Source: Collinsella aerofaciens (GTDB lineage Bacteria; Actinomycetota; Coriobacteriia; Coriobacteriales; Coriobacteriaceae). Taken from it: 41,869 nucleotides of DNA. The position numbers were made by a program, and so were the translations under genes. A model generated the notes under the pieces. It worked only from the letters and a program-made list of their open reading frames with translations. It made no database searches and had not been told where the DNA came from. Positions 31,906 through 41,791 of this stretch are shown piece after piece; within the stretch, counting starts at the first letter, position 1, and each line of letters opens with the position of its first letter. Location: the NCBI RefSeq assembly GCF_028206995.1, contig NZ_JAQLFL010000013.1:1-41869 (forward strand), read 5' to 3'.

Positions 31906-34059
31906 ATGACCGAAGATATCCCCCTTGAAATCACTTCGAGTGACATGGCCAATCTGCCCATATTCATCGCCGTCCTTATCGTGGCCGCCGTCGTCGTGCG
32001 CGTGTTTTTTTCAATCAAACGCAACGAAAAGCCACCCATTGCCCGCGTCTTTTGGTGCGCGACGCTCCTCATCCCGCTCGGCGTGGTAGCTGCATGGGTT
32101 ACGAATCAATTGCTCGTAAATGAGGGCAGCTCCCTATGGGTCCTTTCTTATTCGGCACTCGGTGCTGCCGCCGTCATGCTTCTTGTCGAGCCCTTGGTTT
32201 CGGGACTTATCGACCAAACCGACCTTGCGACGGGAACGGTTGCCTGTATTTGCCGTGACATCCTTGTCATCGCCGCTGTTTCAGCGCTCTCGTTCGTTTC
32301 ACTTGAAATTGCCTGCAACGAAACGTTCTATCACATTCCCGCCAACTCATTCGGGTTTTCCGTCGGGCTGCTCGCGACGGTTCTGCTCTCCCTTTATCTG
32401 CTGGGACAGCGTCATGGAGGCGTCATGGCCCTCGTGCCCGTCGTCTGTTGCATCCTTGGCATTGCCGAGCACTTCGTCATAACGTTTAAAGGCGAAGCCA
32501 TCCTGCCAAGCGATATCTTGGCCCTTGGCACCGCAATGGAAGTGAGCGAGGGATACGAGTTTACCTTTACCGCCGGAATCGTAACCTCTCTCGCCCTGCT
32601 GGAGATTTCCCTGGGGCTTCTTTCGCTCATCCGACCGCGAAAGCTCCGTACGCCCACCCATGTCTTCCCCGCTATCGCCGCTAACCTCTGTGCTTTTCTG
32701 CTAGTGACCATTGTGGGGCTCTCAGGCTTTTCCAACATCGACTTGGAGCAGGCGCTGGATTTTGGATTTGACCGTTGGCAGCCCATCACCACGTATGCGT
32801 CTCAGGGTTTTATCACTTCGTTCACCGAAATGGTCAACGAGTTGCCCATTGAGAAGCCCGAAGACTATACGCCCGATGAGGCGCAGAGCATCGAGCAGGA
32901 GCTCGCCGCCGCCTACGACAGCACGTATGGCTCGAGCGAGCAGCGCGCGGCGGCCGTTGCCCAGTTCAATGAAATCAAGCCGACGATTGTTGCCGTCATG
33001 AACGAGAGTTTTAGCGACCTTTCGTGCTTTGAGCAGCTCCAGGCGGCCGGGTACACCGGCCCCGCATTCTACAACTCGCTTCCCGACACACTTGTTCGCG
33101 GCACCATGCTCGCTTCGGTCGCCGGTGGCGGAACGGCGAACTCCGAATTCGAATTTTTGACCGGAGCGACGACGGCCTTTGTCGGATTAGGCAAAATTCC
33201 CTATCAGCTGTATCAGATGAATGGCGTCAACAGCTTGGCAAAGGACCTTAAAGAGCTTGGGTATACCGCTACCGCTATGCACCCGCAAAACCCCGTCAAC
33301 TACCATCGAGATAAAATCTATCAGCAGCTGGGCTTTGGAGACTTTCTTTCAATCGGCGATTTCGAAGGTGCGCCCTGTTACCATGCCGGCGTATGCGACT
33401 ACGCCACCTACGACAAGATACTCGACCTGCTAAGAACCGACGAAGCGCCGCAGTTCATCTTTGACGTCACGATGCAAAATCATGGCGGTTACGACTATGG
33501 CACCGTTCCCGCCGAAGAGCTGACAAACTATTGGGTCGAGGGAGCCAGCGAGGGCGCCAACAGCGCGCTCAACACCTATCTCACCTGCATCAACGCATCC
33601 GACCGGGACCTCGAGTACTTTATCAACGAGCTCCGCAATATCGGCAGACCGGTTGTTCTTGTCTTTTTTGGCGACCATCAGCCGAGCGCCGCAACGACTC
33701 TCAACGACGAGCTGTACCCTCAGGAAGATACGGCAAGCCACGCTTACCGTATCTATCAGTCGACATATCTCGTCTGGGCTAACTATGAGATCGCCGGCAA
33801 TACCGAGCTCAACGTCTACGACACCGTCGGGGCAAACGAGATTGCAGCCATTACCCTTAATAAGATCGGCGCCCCGCTCACCGACTATCAAAAGGCTCTG
33901 CTTGCAACAAGGTCAGATGTGCCCACCATCAATGTCGCCGGCTACCTCGGTGCCGACGGGCTGCGCTACGACTTGGAATCGGAGGACAGCCCCTACGCCT
34001 CAACGATCGACAAGCTGCAGCGCATGCAATACCTCGAGTTCGCCAGCAAAGTTCAGTAA
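31906..34059 (+). CDS. LtaS-like membrane sulfatase (phosphoglycerol transferase family)
   Basis: 717 residues; about seven N-terminal membrane helices (to about 275), then an extracytoplasmic linker and a sulfatase-fold domain (about 358-700). The catalytic features of lipoteichoic acid synthases are visible: Glu367 in VAVMNESF, the nucleophile Thr410 in AGGGTANSEFEFLTG, His526 in MQNHGGYDY, and Asp590-His591 in FFGDHQPS. It probably transfers glycerol-phosphate-type groups to a cell-envelope glycolipid or teichoic acid; the exact polymer in this lineage is unknown. The start MTEDIPLEIT follows AGAGGA by 6 bp. It is the first gene of the plus-strand block. Confidence 0.87.
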   Translation: MTEDIPLEITSSDMANLPIFIAVLIVAAVVVRVFFSIKRNEKPPIARVFWCATLLIPLGVVAAWVTNQLLVNEGSSLWVLSYSALGAAAVMLLVEPLVSGLIDQTDLATGTVACICRDILVIAAVSALSFVSLEIACNETFYHIPANSFGFSVGLLATVLLSLYLLGQRHGGVMALVPVVCCILGIAEHFVITFKGEAILPSDILALGTAMEVSEGYEFTFTAGIVTSLALLEISLGLLSLIRPRKLRTPTHVFPAIAANLCAFLLVTIVGLSGFSNIDLEQALDFGFDRWQPITTYASQGFITSFTEMVNELPIEKPEDYTPDEAQSIEQELAAAYDSTYGSSEQRAAAVAQFNEIKPTIVAVMNESFSDLSCFEQLQAAGYTGPAFYNSLPDTLVRGTMLASVAGGGTANSEFEFLTGATTAFVGLGKIPYQLYQMNGVNSLAKDLKELGYTATAMHPQNPVNYHRDKIYQQLGFGDFLSIGDFEGAPCYHAGVCDYATYDKILDLLRTDEAPQFIFDVTMQNHGGYDYGTVPAEELTNYWVEGASEGANSALNTYLTCINASDRDLEYFINELRNIGRPVVLVFFGDHQPSAATTLNDELYPQEDTASHAYRIYQSTYLVWANYEIAGNTELNVYDTVGANEIAAITLNKIGAPLTDYQKALLATRSDVPTINVAGYLGADGLRYDLESEDSPYASTIDKLQRMQYLEFASKVQ

Positions 34060-34119
34060 GCCCGCCCATTCGCTTGGACCCATCGTATTGCAAGCACGCT
34101 CGGCCCAAATGCATCGCAA

Positions 34120-34149
34120 ATGACTCCCGCTCGCAAACGAGGGTACAAT
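34120..34149 (+). promoter_or_regulatory. candidate mrp promoter
   Basis: -35 ATGACT (34120-34125), an 18-bp spacer and -10 TACAAT (34144-34149). The leader contains a GGGGCC/GGCCCC mini-hairpin at 34169-34182. Confidence 0.5.
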
Positions 34150-34204
34150 GACGCTCGTGTCACATCACGGGGCCCCGGCCCCAACATATACAAAGGAGTC
34201 ATAC

Positions 34205-35035
34205 ATGGGTTGCGAGCACGCACAGGCCGCCGGCGGACAAACGTCGCCGTCGCAATTTGAGGAGAATACGCTGTCCGAGGTCAAACGCGTCATCGCCGTG
34301 CTTTCCGGCAAGGGCGGTGTCGGCAAGTCGTTTGTCACCGGTGCCATCGCCACCGAGCTTGCCCGTCACGGCCACAAGGTCGGCGTCCTCGATGCCGACA
34401 TCACCGGTCCCTCCATCCCCAAGATGTTCGGTATGAGCGGACGCCACGTCCATGCCCTTGGCAACCTCATGCTGCCTGAAATCTCCGAGCACGGCGTCAA
34501 GGTCATGAGCTCCAACCTTCTGCTCCAAAACGAGACCGACCCCGTCCTTTGGCGCGGTCCGGTCATCGCAGGCGCCATTAGGCAGTTCTGGAGCGAGACC
34601 TCATGGGGCCCCATCGACTACCTGCTGGTCGACATGCCTCCGGGAACAGGCGACGTCGCTCTCACCGTCTTCCAGTCACTGCCCGTCGACGGCATCGTCA
34701 TCGTCACGAGCCCGCAGGATCTGGTCTCGATGATCGTCGCCAAGGCGGTCAACATGGCCGAGAAGATGAACGTCCCCATTCTGGGCATCGTCGAAAACAT
34801 GAGCTATATTGAGTGCCCCGACTGCGGCAAGAAGATCGAGGTCTTTGGCAAGAGCAAGCTCCCCGAGGTCGCAGAACGCTATAACCTCGACATCTTGGGC
34901 ACGCTTCCCATCAATCCGTCACTCGCCGAGGCCTGCGATAAGGGCGAGGTCGAGACCGCGCTGCCCGATGGCATGTTGCCCAAGGCAGTCTCTGCCGTCG
35001 AGGCCATTACCCCGCACGAGACCGACGAGGCCTAA
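34205..35035 (+). CDS. mrp: Mrp/ApbC family iron-sulfur carrier ATPase
   Basis: Cytoplasmic P-loop ATPase of the Mrp/NBP35 family that binds and delivers Fe-S clusters. It has 276 residues, the deviant Walker A GKGGVGKS (35-42), DADITGPSIPKMFG, DMPPGTGD and the cluster-binding CxxC at Cys204-Cys207 (ECPDCGKK). It lacks the N-terminal DUF59 domain of longer Mrp proteins and has a Cys at position 3. The start follows AAAGGAG by 6 bp. The next gene begins immediately after its stop codon. Confidence 0.93.
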   Translation: MGCEHAQAAGGQTSPSQFEENTLSEVKRVIAVLSGKGGVGKSFVTGAIATELARHGHKVGVLDADITGPSIPKMFGMSGRHVHALGNLMLPEISEHGVKVMSSNLLLQNETDPVLWRGPVIAGAIRQFWSETSWGPIDYLLVDMPPGTGDVALTVFQSLPVDGIVIVTSPQDLVSMIVAKAVNMAEKMNVPILGIVENMSYIECPDCGKKIEVFGKSKLPEVAERYNLDILGTLPINPSLAEACDKGEVETALPDGMLPKAVSAVEAITPHETDEA

Positions 35036-36307
35036 GTGAACACGAGCGCCTTCTATGACGTCCTGGTAATCGGCGGCGGGGCTTCAGGCCTCGCCGCCGC
35101 CATTACGGCCGCACGTGCTGGCAAAAGCGTCTGCATCGTTGAGTGCGATGTCGCCTGCGGCCTTAAGCTCCTTGCGACCGGTAACGGCCGTTGCAACCTC
35201 TCCAACAAATCGATTGATCCTCAGCGGTATAACCACCCCGCATTCGTCGAATCTGTCATGAGGACCCAGCCCGAACAAGAGCTTATGGGTTTCTTCTCCT
35301 CGCTGGGCATCATGACAACCTCCGAGGAAGGCCGGCTGTACCCGCGCTCCCTTCGCGCCGAATCGGTGCGCGACGCGCTTCTCAACGTTTGCGACCGCCT
35401 AGGTATCACCTTAATCTGCGGAGCCAATATTGCCACAGCGCGCAAAGATCCCGAAGGCTGGGCACTCCAAATAAACCGTCCAGCGCGGGCGCTAAAGGCA
35501 AAAAAGCACGACGACCGAAAATCGGAGCTCCGCTCGCTTCGGAAGGCACTCGCCGATGTCCCTCGCAAGAACGAAGCCCTGCAGGCACATGCCGTAATTA
35601 TCGCCACGGGCGGCAACCCCACCGGTATCGCCGATACGTTTGGCCTCCCCCTCACCTCGCTGCGCCCCATCCTCTGCCCCGTATCGGCAACGGTCGTTGG
35701 CGATCGGGCGGCACTCAAGACGTTGGATGGTCTGCGCGTCCGCGCCCGCTTGACGCTCACCCGTAACCATAGTGAGCTCTGGCACGAAGACGGTGAAGTA
35801 CTGTTTCGAGCCTTCGGCATCTCGGGCGTCGCTGTCTTCAACCTCTCCCGTCGTATCCAGCGCGGCGATACGATCCTGCTCGACGTTTTCCCCGACCTCT
35901 CCAAAGACGAGCTGCTCGATATGCTCAACCGGCGCGTTGAGCTGCTCGGCGGCTTTTCGCCCCGCGATCCCCGTTGGCTCGACGGCATGCTCGCCCCGCA
36001 ACTCTCCCGCGTCGTCTGCACGACGTTCGAGCAGTGCCATCCAGGCTCCAACGATGTCATCCACCTGGTCTCGATCCTCAAGCACTTTAAGTTGCTCGTC
36101 GAGGGAACAGCCGAGGAGCGCTCGGCGCAGGTCACGCGTGGTGGCGTATCTGTCGAGAGCATCTCAACACCCAGTCTACGCGCGCTCAGCGTTGTCGACG
36201 CCCCGCTTTACGTCTGCGGCGAAGCGCTCGACATCGACGCCGATTGCGGAGGCTTTAACCTTGCGTGGGCCTGGCTCTCGGGCATTCGCGCTGCAAGCAG
36301 CCTGTAG
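35036..36307 (+). CDS. HI0933/BaiN-like NAD(P)/FAD-dependent oxidoreductase
   Basis: Flavoprotein of the HI0933 family, 423 residues. The dinucleotide motif is VIGGGASGLAAA (11-22), the family hallmark KLLATGNGRCNLSN lies at about 43-56, and the C-terminal FAD segment includes LYVCGEALDIDADCGGFNLAWAW (region near 395-417). A GTG start lies directly after the mrp TAA, so the two are coupled. A basic insert (around LKAKKHDDRKSELRSLRK) lies before the second Rossmann strand. BaiN, a bile-acid reductase, belongs to this family, but the substrate cannot be assigned from sequence. Confidence 0.88.
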   Translation: MNTSAFYDVLVIGGGASGLAAAITAARAGKSVCIVECDVACGLKLLATGNGRCNLSNKSIDPQRYNHPAFVESVMRTQPEQELMGFFSSLGIMTTSEEGRLYPRSLRAESVRDALLNVCDRLGITLICGANIATARKDPEGWALQINRPARALKAKKHDDRKSELRSLRKALADVPRKNEALQAHAVIIATGGNPTGIADTFGLPLTSLRPILCPVSATVVGDRAALKTLDGLRVRARLTLTRNHSELWHEDGEVLFRAFGISGVAVFNLSRRIQRGDTILLDVFPDLSKDELLDMLNRRVELLGGFSPRDPRWLDGMLAPQLSRVVCTTFEQCHPGSNDVIHLVSILKHFKLLVEGTAEERSAQVTRGGVSVESISTPSLRALSVVDAPLYVCGEALDIDADCGGFNLAWAWLSGIRAASSL

Positions 36308-36337
36308 CCGCGCTGTTTATAATCAAAAACGCATTCG

Positions 36338-36361
36338 GGCCGTCTGGGATACCGGACGGCC
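36338..36361 (+). terminator. terminator between the two flavoprotein genes
   Basis: GGCCGTCTGG pairs with CCGGACGGCC (one G-T) around GATA and is followed by TCTTTCTTG. A perfect TATAAT at 36318-36323 lies just upstream but lacks a good -35. Confidence 0.7.
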
Positions 36362-36387
36362 TCTTTCTTGCCTCTAAGGAGACCTCG

Positions 36388-38028
36388 ATGATCGAAATCA
36401 CCCAAGTCAACGCGTCGCTCGATGAAGCCGGCGATGAAAATGCCTGCCTCATTGTTGGCAAGCGAGTCGCCAAGCGCGTCCTACGTTGCAAGGACTCCGA
36501 GATCAAGTCCATCGAGCTCCACCGCAAGTCAATCGACGCTCGCAAAAAACGAGACGTCCATTTTATCCTGAGCTTTCGTGTTGAGCTGACTAGTCCCCAC
36601 CTCGAGCGAGAAGCGGTCGACAGCGTCGCCGAGCGTGACCGCTCGCGCGTACGCGCGATGGAGGACGATAAGCCTTCATTCCCCTCCCTCGTCTCCGACG
36701 CACCTCAAGAACGCCCTGTCGTTGTCGGCGCCGGATGCGCCGGCCTTTTCGCTGCGCTTACGCTCGCCGAAGCAGGTCTTAAGCCCTTACTCATTGAGCG
36801 CGGCGACCCGGCATTTCGCCGCTCGCATGCGATCGACCTCTTTCTAAAGGAGCGCATCCTCGACCCCGAAAGTAATATCCAGTTTGGTCTGGGCGGCGCG
36901 GGGACCTTCTCGGACGGCAAGCTCAATACGGGAACAAAAAATCCCGCCCATCGCCTTATCCTCGAAACCTTCGTCGAGGCGGGTGCGCCCCGCGATATTC
37001 TGTGGGATGCCAAGCCGCACATTGGCTCCGACATCCTTCCCAAGGTTGTCACCGCTATATCCCAGCGCATCGAGCAGCTCGGAGGTGTCGTCCGTTATCG
37101 AACAAAGCTCGTCGACATTCGCATCGACGCGTCTGGCGCCATCACCGGTATTGATGTCCAATCGTCCCAAGACGCCGCTTACGAGCCAATCGAGACAAAG
37201 CGCCTCATCCTCGCCTGCGGGCATTCTGCTCGCGATATTTTTGAGCTCCTTAAGGACCACAACGTGGCCCTCGCACAAAAGACCTTTGCCATGGGCGTTC
37301 GCATCGAGCATCCGCAGCGCGACATCGACCGAGCCCAATATGGAGCCTTGGCGGGACATCCTGCCCTCGGAGCAGCCCCCTACAAACTTGTTGCCCATCT
37401 TCCCAACGGTCGCAGCGTGTTCTCGTTTTGCATGTGCCCCGGCGGGCAGGTTGTCGCCGCCTCTTCCGAGCAGGGCCACCTGTGCGTCAACGGCGCCAGC
37501 CTCAATGCCCGCGACGGACGCAACGCAAATGCCGCCCTGCTCGTTAACGTCACGCCTGAGGACCTTCCCAACGATGACCCGCTCGCCGGCATCGAGCTCC
37601 AGCGTGCCTGCGAGGCGGCCGCCTATCGCCTGGGCGGTTCCAACTGGAACGCACCGGCACAACTCGTCGGAGATTTCCTCGCAGAACGCGCCAGCAAGGC
37701 GCCCGGAAAGGTAAAGCCCACCTATCCGCTCGGTGTGACCTGGACGGCAATTGACGAAGCCCTGCCGCAGCATATCGTCGAGTCGCTCCGCCTGGGACTT
37801 CCCCTACTCGGAAAAAAGCTACGAGGCTACGACCGTCCCGATGCCGTTCTTACCGGCGTGGAGACTCGTTCGAGCTCACCGGTCACTGTCACCCGAGACC
37901 GAACGTGCCATGCCGTGTCGACCCCGGGCCTCTACCCTTGTGGTGAGGGAGCTGGATATGCCGGCGGCATCATGAGCGCGGCCACCGACGGCATCCGTTG
38001 TGCTGAAGCCCTGATCACAGACCTCTAA
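36388..38028 (+). CDS. FAD-dependent dehydrogenase (COG2509-type)
   Basis: 546 residues from MIEITQVNASLDEAG, a start with AAGGAG 7 bp upstream. An N-terminal domain of about 95 residues precedes the FAD motif VVVGAGCAGLFAALTLAEAG (about 111-130). Further conserved segments are ESNIQFGLGGAGTFSDGKLNTG, LACGHSARDIFELL, SFCMCPGGQVVAASSE and the C-terminal LYPCGEGAGYAGGIMSAATDG. The family is widespread but its reaction is not settled. It is unrelated in detail to the preceding HI0933-like protein. Confidence 0.88.
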   Translation: MIEITQVNASLDEAGDENACLIVGKRVAKRVLRCKDSEIKSIELHRKSIDARKKRDVHFILSFRVELTSPHLEREAVDSVAERDRSRVRAMEDDKPSFPSLVSDAPQERPVVVGAGCAGLFAALTLAEAGLKPLLIERGDPAFRRSHAIDLFLKERILDPESNIQFGLGGAGTFSDGKLNTGTKNPAHRLILETFVEAGAPRDILWDAKPHIGSDILPKVVTAISQRIEQLGGVVRYRTKLVDIRIDASGAITGIDVQSSQDAAYEPIETKRLILACGHSARDIFELLKDHNVALAQKTFAMGVRIEHPQRDIDRAQYGALAGHPALGAAPYKLVAHLPNGRSVFSFCMCPGGQVVAASSEQGHLCVNGASLNARDGRNANAALLVNVTPEDLPNDDPLAGIELQRACEAAAYRLGGSNWNAPAQLVGDFLAERASKAPGKVKPTYPLGVTWTAIDEALPQHIVESLRLGLPLLGKKLRGYDRPDAVLTGVETRSSSPVTVTRDRTCHAVSTPGLYPCGEGAGYAGGIMSAATDGIRCAEALITDL

Positions 38029-38056
38029 CGCACGAATTCCAGCGCGCAAAAGACAT

Positions 38057-38088
38057 AGGCCCCGAGCTCCACAGGGAACTCGGGGCCT
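38057..38088. terminator. shared terminator between convergent genes
   Basis: AGGCCCCGAG and CTCGGGGCCT form a 10-bp stem, extended inward by TCC/GGA past a mismatch. It lies between the convergent FAD-dehydrogenase gene and uvrB. The minus side is followed by ATGTCTTTTG; the plus side has only TGTTCG. Confidence 0.75.
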
Positions 38089-38093
38089 GTTCG

Positions 38094-40334
38094 CTATTTC
38101 TTAAACCGTGCACCCTGGCGTTTTCTGCCCGATGCAAACGTGGAACCCTTGCGGGCCTGCGAACGTAAGCGCTCGATCGTCTCGTCCTCAGACGCACCCT
38201 CGAGCATCTCCCGAATCTGAACGACGGCATCGCGCAGGCGCGCCGCCTCCTCAAAGTCCATGGCGGCAGAAGCGTTACGCATGTCCTCTTCCATGGTTTC
38301 GACGATCCGCACAAGCTCGTCATGCGGTAGCCCTTCCAGCTGCTCGGCAAGCGTCTGCTCGGGTGCCACCGTCTCCGGCGCGGCGCCCTCGCCGTTTTCG
38401 TCGGGTGTATAGAACGCACCGTGACCCAGAGAGTCGCCCTTCGAGCGTCCCTTCGAGCCCACAGTCTTTTCGGCCTCGGCAATAAAGCTCGAAATGTCGT
38501 TAATGGCCTTGCGGACCGTCTTGGGCACAATGCCATGCTCTTCGTTATATGCCATCTGAATCTCACGCCGGCGCTGCGTCTCCTCGATGGCCTCTTTCAT
38601 CGAATCGGTCACAACGTCTGCATACATGATGACTTCGCCATCGGCGTTACGGGCCGCACGGCCAATCGTCTGAATCAGCGAACGGCGGTTGCGCAAGAAG
38701 CCTTCCTTATCGGCATCGAGAATTGCCACCAGTGAGACCTCGGGAAGATCCAAGCCCTCGCGAAGCAGGTTGATGCCAACGAGAACATCGATCTTGCCCT
38801 CGCGCAGCGTTCGCAGGATCTCGACACGGTCCATTGTCGCCGTATCAGAATGCATGTAATTGACCTTAATGCCCGCATCAAGCAGATGGTCGGTCAGGTC
38901 CTCGGCCATGCGCTTGGTGAGCGTGGTCACCAGCACGCGCTCCTTGCGGGCAACGCGCTCGCGAATCTCGTCCTCAAGATCGTCAATCTGACCGCGAACC
39001 GGACGCACATCGATCTTGGGATCGAGCAGACCGGTCGGACGAATAATCTGCTCAACGTCGTTCTGGCTAACCCGCAGCTCATAGTCGCCCGGTGTTGCCG
39101 AAACGTAGATGAACTGGGGTATCCTTGCCTCAAACTCATCGAAACGAAGCGGGCGGTTATCGAGCGCCGAGGGCAGGCGAAAACCGTGTTCCACCAGCGT
39201 CACCTTACGCGAGCGGTCACCTTCGTGCATGCCGCGAATCTGCGGCACCGTCACATGGCTCTCATCGATGATGCAGAGCATATCCTTGGGAAAGTAATCG
39301 ATTAGGGTAAACGGCGGCTCACCCGGCTTGCGACCGTCCAGATGACGCGAGTAGTTCTCGATGCCGTTGCAAAAGCCCATCGTCTCGAGCATCTCAAGAT
39401 CATAATCGGTGCGCTGCTGCAGACGCTGCGCCTCGAGCAACTTGTCGGTCGCCTTGAGCTCCGCCACGCGCTTCTCGCACTCTTCGCTGATCGATTTCAG
39501 AGCCGCCTTGACCTTCGGCTTCTCGGTCACGTAGTGCGATGCCGGCCATACGGGGATGGCCTCGTACTCACGAAGCATCTCACCGGTGACCTCATCGATC
39601 TCGGCAATCAGCTCGACCTCGTCGCCAAAGAACTCAAACCGCAACGGATGCTCGGCATAAGGCGGATACACGTCGACAACATCGCCGCGCACGCGGAACG
39701 TGCCGCGTGCCAGGTCATAGTCATTGCGATCATATTGAATGTCGATAAGTGCATGGATAAAGTCATCGCGCTCGAGCGGCACCTTCTTGTCGACGTTTGG
39801 AGCCAGACCCGCATAGTCCTCAGGAGAGCCAATGCCATAGATACACGAGACCGATGCGACAACGATCACATCACGTCGAGAGAGTAGCGATGCGGTCGCC
39901 TGATGTCGCAGCATCTCAACCTCTTCGTTAATCGAGGAGTCTTTCTCGATATATGTATCGCTTTGCGGCACATACGCCTCGGGCTGATAGTAGTCGTAGT
40001 ACGAGACGAAGTAGACCACAGCGTTGTTGGGAAAGAACTCTTTGAGCTCGCTCGCAAGCTGAGCGGCGAGCGTTTTATTCGGAGCCATGACCAGCGTCGG
40101 CTTTCCCAGGGCCTCAATAGTCTTTGCCATCGTGAAGGTCTTGCCCGAACCAGTCACGCCCAGCAAAACCTGATAGCGGTCTCCGTCCCTCACGCCCTGC
40201 ACAAGCGACTCAATGGCCTTAGGCTGGGAACCGGCAGGCTCATAGGGAGACACGACCTTAAACGGCACGTCAGAGCCTTCAACGCCAAAGCGCTTAAGTT
40301 CACCACCAACGCGTTCTACTTCAAATTCCGCCAT
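38094..40334 (-). CDS. uvrB: excinuclease ABC subunit B
   Basis: Helicase-like damage-verification subunit, 746 residues. Motifs: Walker [11 protein letters not shown] near 59, the DNA-separating beta-hairpin region [21 protein letters not shown] near 110, the DEAD-like IDESH, domain [11 protein letters not shown], and the C-terminal UVR helix [13 protein letters not shown] that contacts UvrC. TTAGGAG precedes the ATG. It is third in the coaE-slt-uvrB group, 51 bp after slt. A poorly conserved linker of about 60 residues precedes the UVR motif. Confidence 0.97.
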   Translation of the reverse strand: MAEFEVERVGGELKRFGVEGSDVPFKVVSPYEPAGSQPKAIESLVQGVRDGDRYQVLLGVTGSGKTFTMAKTIEALGKPTLVMAPNKTLAAQLASELKEFFPNNAVVYFVSYYDYYQPEAYVPQSDTYIEKDSSINEEVEMLRHQATASLLSRRDVIVVASVSCIYGIGSPEDYAGLAPNVDKKVPLERDDFIHALIDIQYDRNDYDLARGTFRVRGDVVDVYPPYAEHPLRFEFFGDEVELIAEIDEVTGEMLREYEAIPVWPASHYVTEKPKVKAALKSISEECEKRVAELKATDKLLEAQRLQQRTDYDLEMLETMGFCNGIENYSRHLDGRKPGEPPFTLIDYFPKDMLCIIDESHVTVPQIRGMHEGDRSRKVTLVEHGFRLPSALDNRPLRFDEFEARIPQFIYVSATPGDYELRVSQNDVEQIIRPTGLLDPKIDVRPVRGQIDDLEDEIRERVARKERVLVTTLTKRMAEDLTDHLLDAGIKVNYMHSDTATMDRVEILRTLREGKIDVLVGINLLREGLDLPEVSLVAILDADKEGFLRNRRSLIQTIGRAARNADGEVIMYADVVTDSMKEAIEETQRRREIQMAYNEEHGIVPKTVRKAINDISSFIAEAEKTVGSKGRSKGDSLGHGAFYTPDENGEGAAPETVAPEQTLAEQLEGLPHDELVRIVETMEEDMRNASAAMDFEEAARLRDAVVQIREMLEGASEDETIERLRSQARKGSTFASGRKRQGARFKK

Positions 40335-40385
40335 GGATACTCCTAACTCATATATCTGCAGTATACGCAGGCGGCAGGCATAGTC

Positions 40386-40967
40386 CTATACGAACCGATC
40401 GGGATAGAGGGTCTTGTAGCGAACCCAGGCATTATTGACACGAATCAGATACGCCTGCGTCTCGGGAAAGGTGATTGCATTATGAAGCGACGTACTCTGC
40501 TGCGCCCATCCGTCGACATTGCCCATGCCGGCGTTATAGGCGGCAATGGCACTGTCAGTCGACCCGTTAAAATACGCTAGAAGATACGAGAGATACGCAC
40601 AGCCAAACTCGATATTCGTAGCCGGATCGTTAAGGTTGTCGGCCGAATACTCGCCACCGTCGACAAGGCCCTTGGCGATCATATCCTGGGCAGTCTCGGG
40701 CATCAGCTGCATCAATCCCTGAGCACCCTGATTCGACTCGGCCTCGGGATCCCAATTCGATTCAGACTTAATGACAGCGCACACCAGATACGGATCCAGA
40801 TTATGCGAAATACTGGATTGCTTTACATACGCCTCGTAGTCAATCGGATACAGCGGCTTAAAGAAAGCGGCAGGAGCATACGAGTAAACGAATGAGATAA
40901 GGCCGAAGGCAAAAACGGCAGCCAGCGGTATAAGGCGATACCACGTAAGGAAACGTGTCTTAGGCAT
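40386..40967 (-). CDS. lytic transglycosylase, Slt type
   Basis: Cleaves peptidoglycan between MurNAc and GlcNAc. The 193-residue protein has an N-terminal membrane anchor or signal (about 11-31), then a soluble Slt domain with the catalytic Glu69 in VIKSESNWDP, GAQGLMQLMPETA and AAYNAGMGNVDGW. Its start overlaps the coaE stop by 8 bases (ATGCCTAA). It is a minimal, single-domain enzyme facing the cell wall. Confidence 0.92.
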   Translation of the reverse strand: MPKTRFLTWYRLIPLAAVFAFGLISFVYSYAPAAFFKPLYPIDYEAYVKQSSISHNLDPYLVCAVIKSESNWDPEAESNQGAQGLMQLMPETAQDMIAKGLVDGGEYSADNLNDPATNIEFGCAYLSYLLAYFNGSTDSAIAAYNAGMGNVDGWAQQSTSLHNAITFPETQAYLIRVNNAWVRYKTLYPDRFV

Positions 40968-41601
40968 CGGCCTCCTCCTTATCCACTACATCCCCGAACC
41001 CATGGCGCGAAAGCCATGCGTCCAGTTGTTCAAAGAGCGAGTTATCGTCTGCCGCATTGTCAATCACAGTTGTAGCGAGATTGCACAGCACAGACTCTTC
41101 GGGCTGGCAAGCAGAACGGGCATCGAAATCAGATGGCTCCATGCCACGTTGAATAGCGCGCTCGCGACGAACTGACAAAGGGGCGCTGATGACCAAAATT
41201 TCATCAGCCAAGCCAAATGCATCCTCAAAACCAGTCGGAGCAGAAACCTCGACCACCGCAAAAGGATAACGGGGAGATGAAACAGTACAACAAACCGGAT
41301 CGAGAATCCTAAGCGAAAGCTGTTCAATCAGAATGGGATGCACGATGTCATTGAGCCGTGCGACCGAATCAGGAGAAGCGAAAGCTCGAGAAGCGAGGAT
41401 GCCGCGGCGAATGCCGCCTTCCTCATCCAAAATGTCCCAACCGAATTCATCCGCGAGTGTATTGACGATATCAGAGCCCGGCACATACAGCGATTTTGCA
41501 AGCTCATCCAGATCGATAAGCATAGCGCCACGAGATTCGAAATAGCGGCAGGCAGTCGACTTACCCGAAGCAATATTGCCCAAGACAAATACGGTAAACA
41601 T
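40960..41601 (-). CDS. coaE: dephospho-CoA kinase
   Basis: Phosphorylates dephospho-CoA in the last step of coenzyme A synthesis. The 213-residue protein begins MFTVFVLGNIASGKSTACRYF; Walker A GNIASGKS is at 8-15. It has the LIDLDELAKSLY acceptor region and IVHPILIEQL. The start is ATG 41601, with AGGGAGGG 4 bp upstream; the preceding TTG is too close to that site. The middle of the protein is more divergent than usual. coaE beside uvrB is a common actinobacterial arrangement. Confidence 0.88.
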   Translation of the reverse strand: MFTVFVLGNIASGKSTACRYFESRGAMLIDLDELAKSLYVPGSDIVNTLADEFGWDILDEEGGIRRGILASRAFASPDSVARLNDIVHPILIEQLSLRILDPVCCTVSSPRYPFAVVEVSAPTGFEDAFGLADEILVISAPLSVRRERAIQRGMEPSDFDARSACQPEESVLCNLATTVIDNAADDNSLFEQLDAWLSRHGFGDVVDKEEADA

Positions 41602-41629
41602 CAAGCCCTCCCTAACGCCAATGCGAGTA

Positions 41630-41660
41630 ATTATCGCTCAAATACACTAGATGGACTCAA
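41630..41660 (-). promoter_or_regulatory. candidate coaE promoter
   Basis: Minus strand: TTGAGT (41655-41660), a 19-bp spacer and GATAAT (41630-41635). The -10 is a 5/6 match; the spacer is long. It lies downstream of the rRNA terminator. Confidence 0.45.
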
Positions 41661-41730
41661 AATACAGCCAAACAGTAAGAGCACATACGGGGGAGCTAGG
41701 TCCCAAAGTACAACGTGTATACAACGAAAA

Positions 41731-41758
41731 AAGGGGGAGGCCGCGAGGCCTCCCCCTT
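41731..41758 (-). terminator. rRNA operon terminator
   Basis: A perfect 12-bp stem, AAGGGGGAGGCC with GGCCTCCCCCTT, closes a 4-nt loop. On the minus strand it is followed by TTTTCG after two stem T's. It lies about 35 bp after the 5S 3' end. Confidence 0.92.
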
Positions 41759-41791
41759 CTCAGTTCAAGCGTACGGCTCGGTGCCGTCCAC

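Noticed and set aside
41759..41790. A small CGGC/GCCG hairpin just after the 5S RNA as a separate RNA gene
   Set aside because: It fits ordinary 3' trailer sequence between the 5S end and the terminator.
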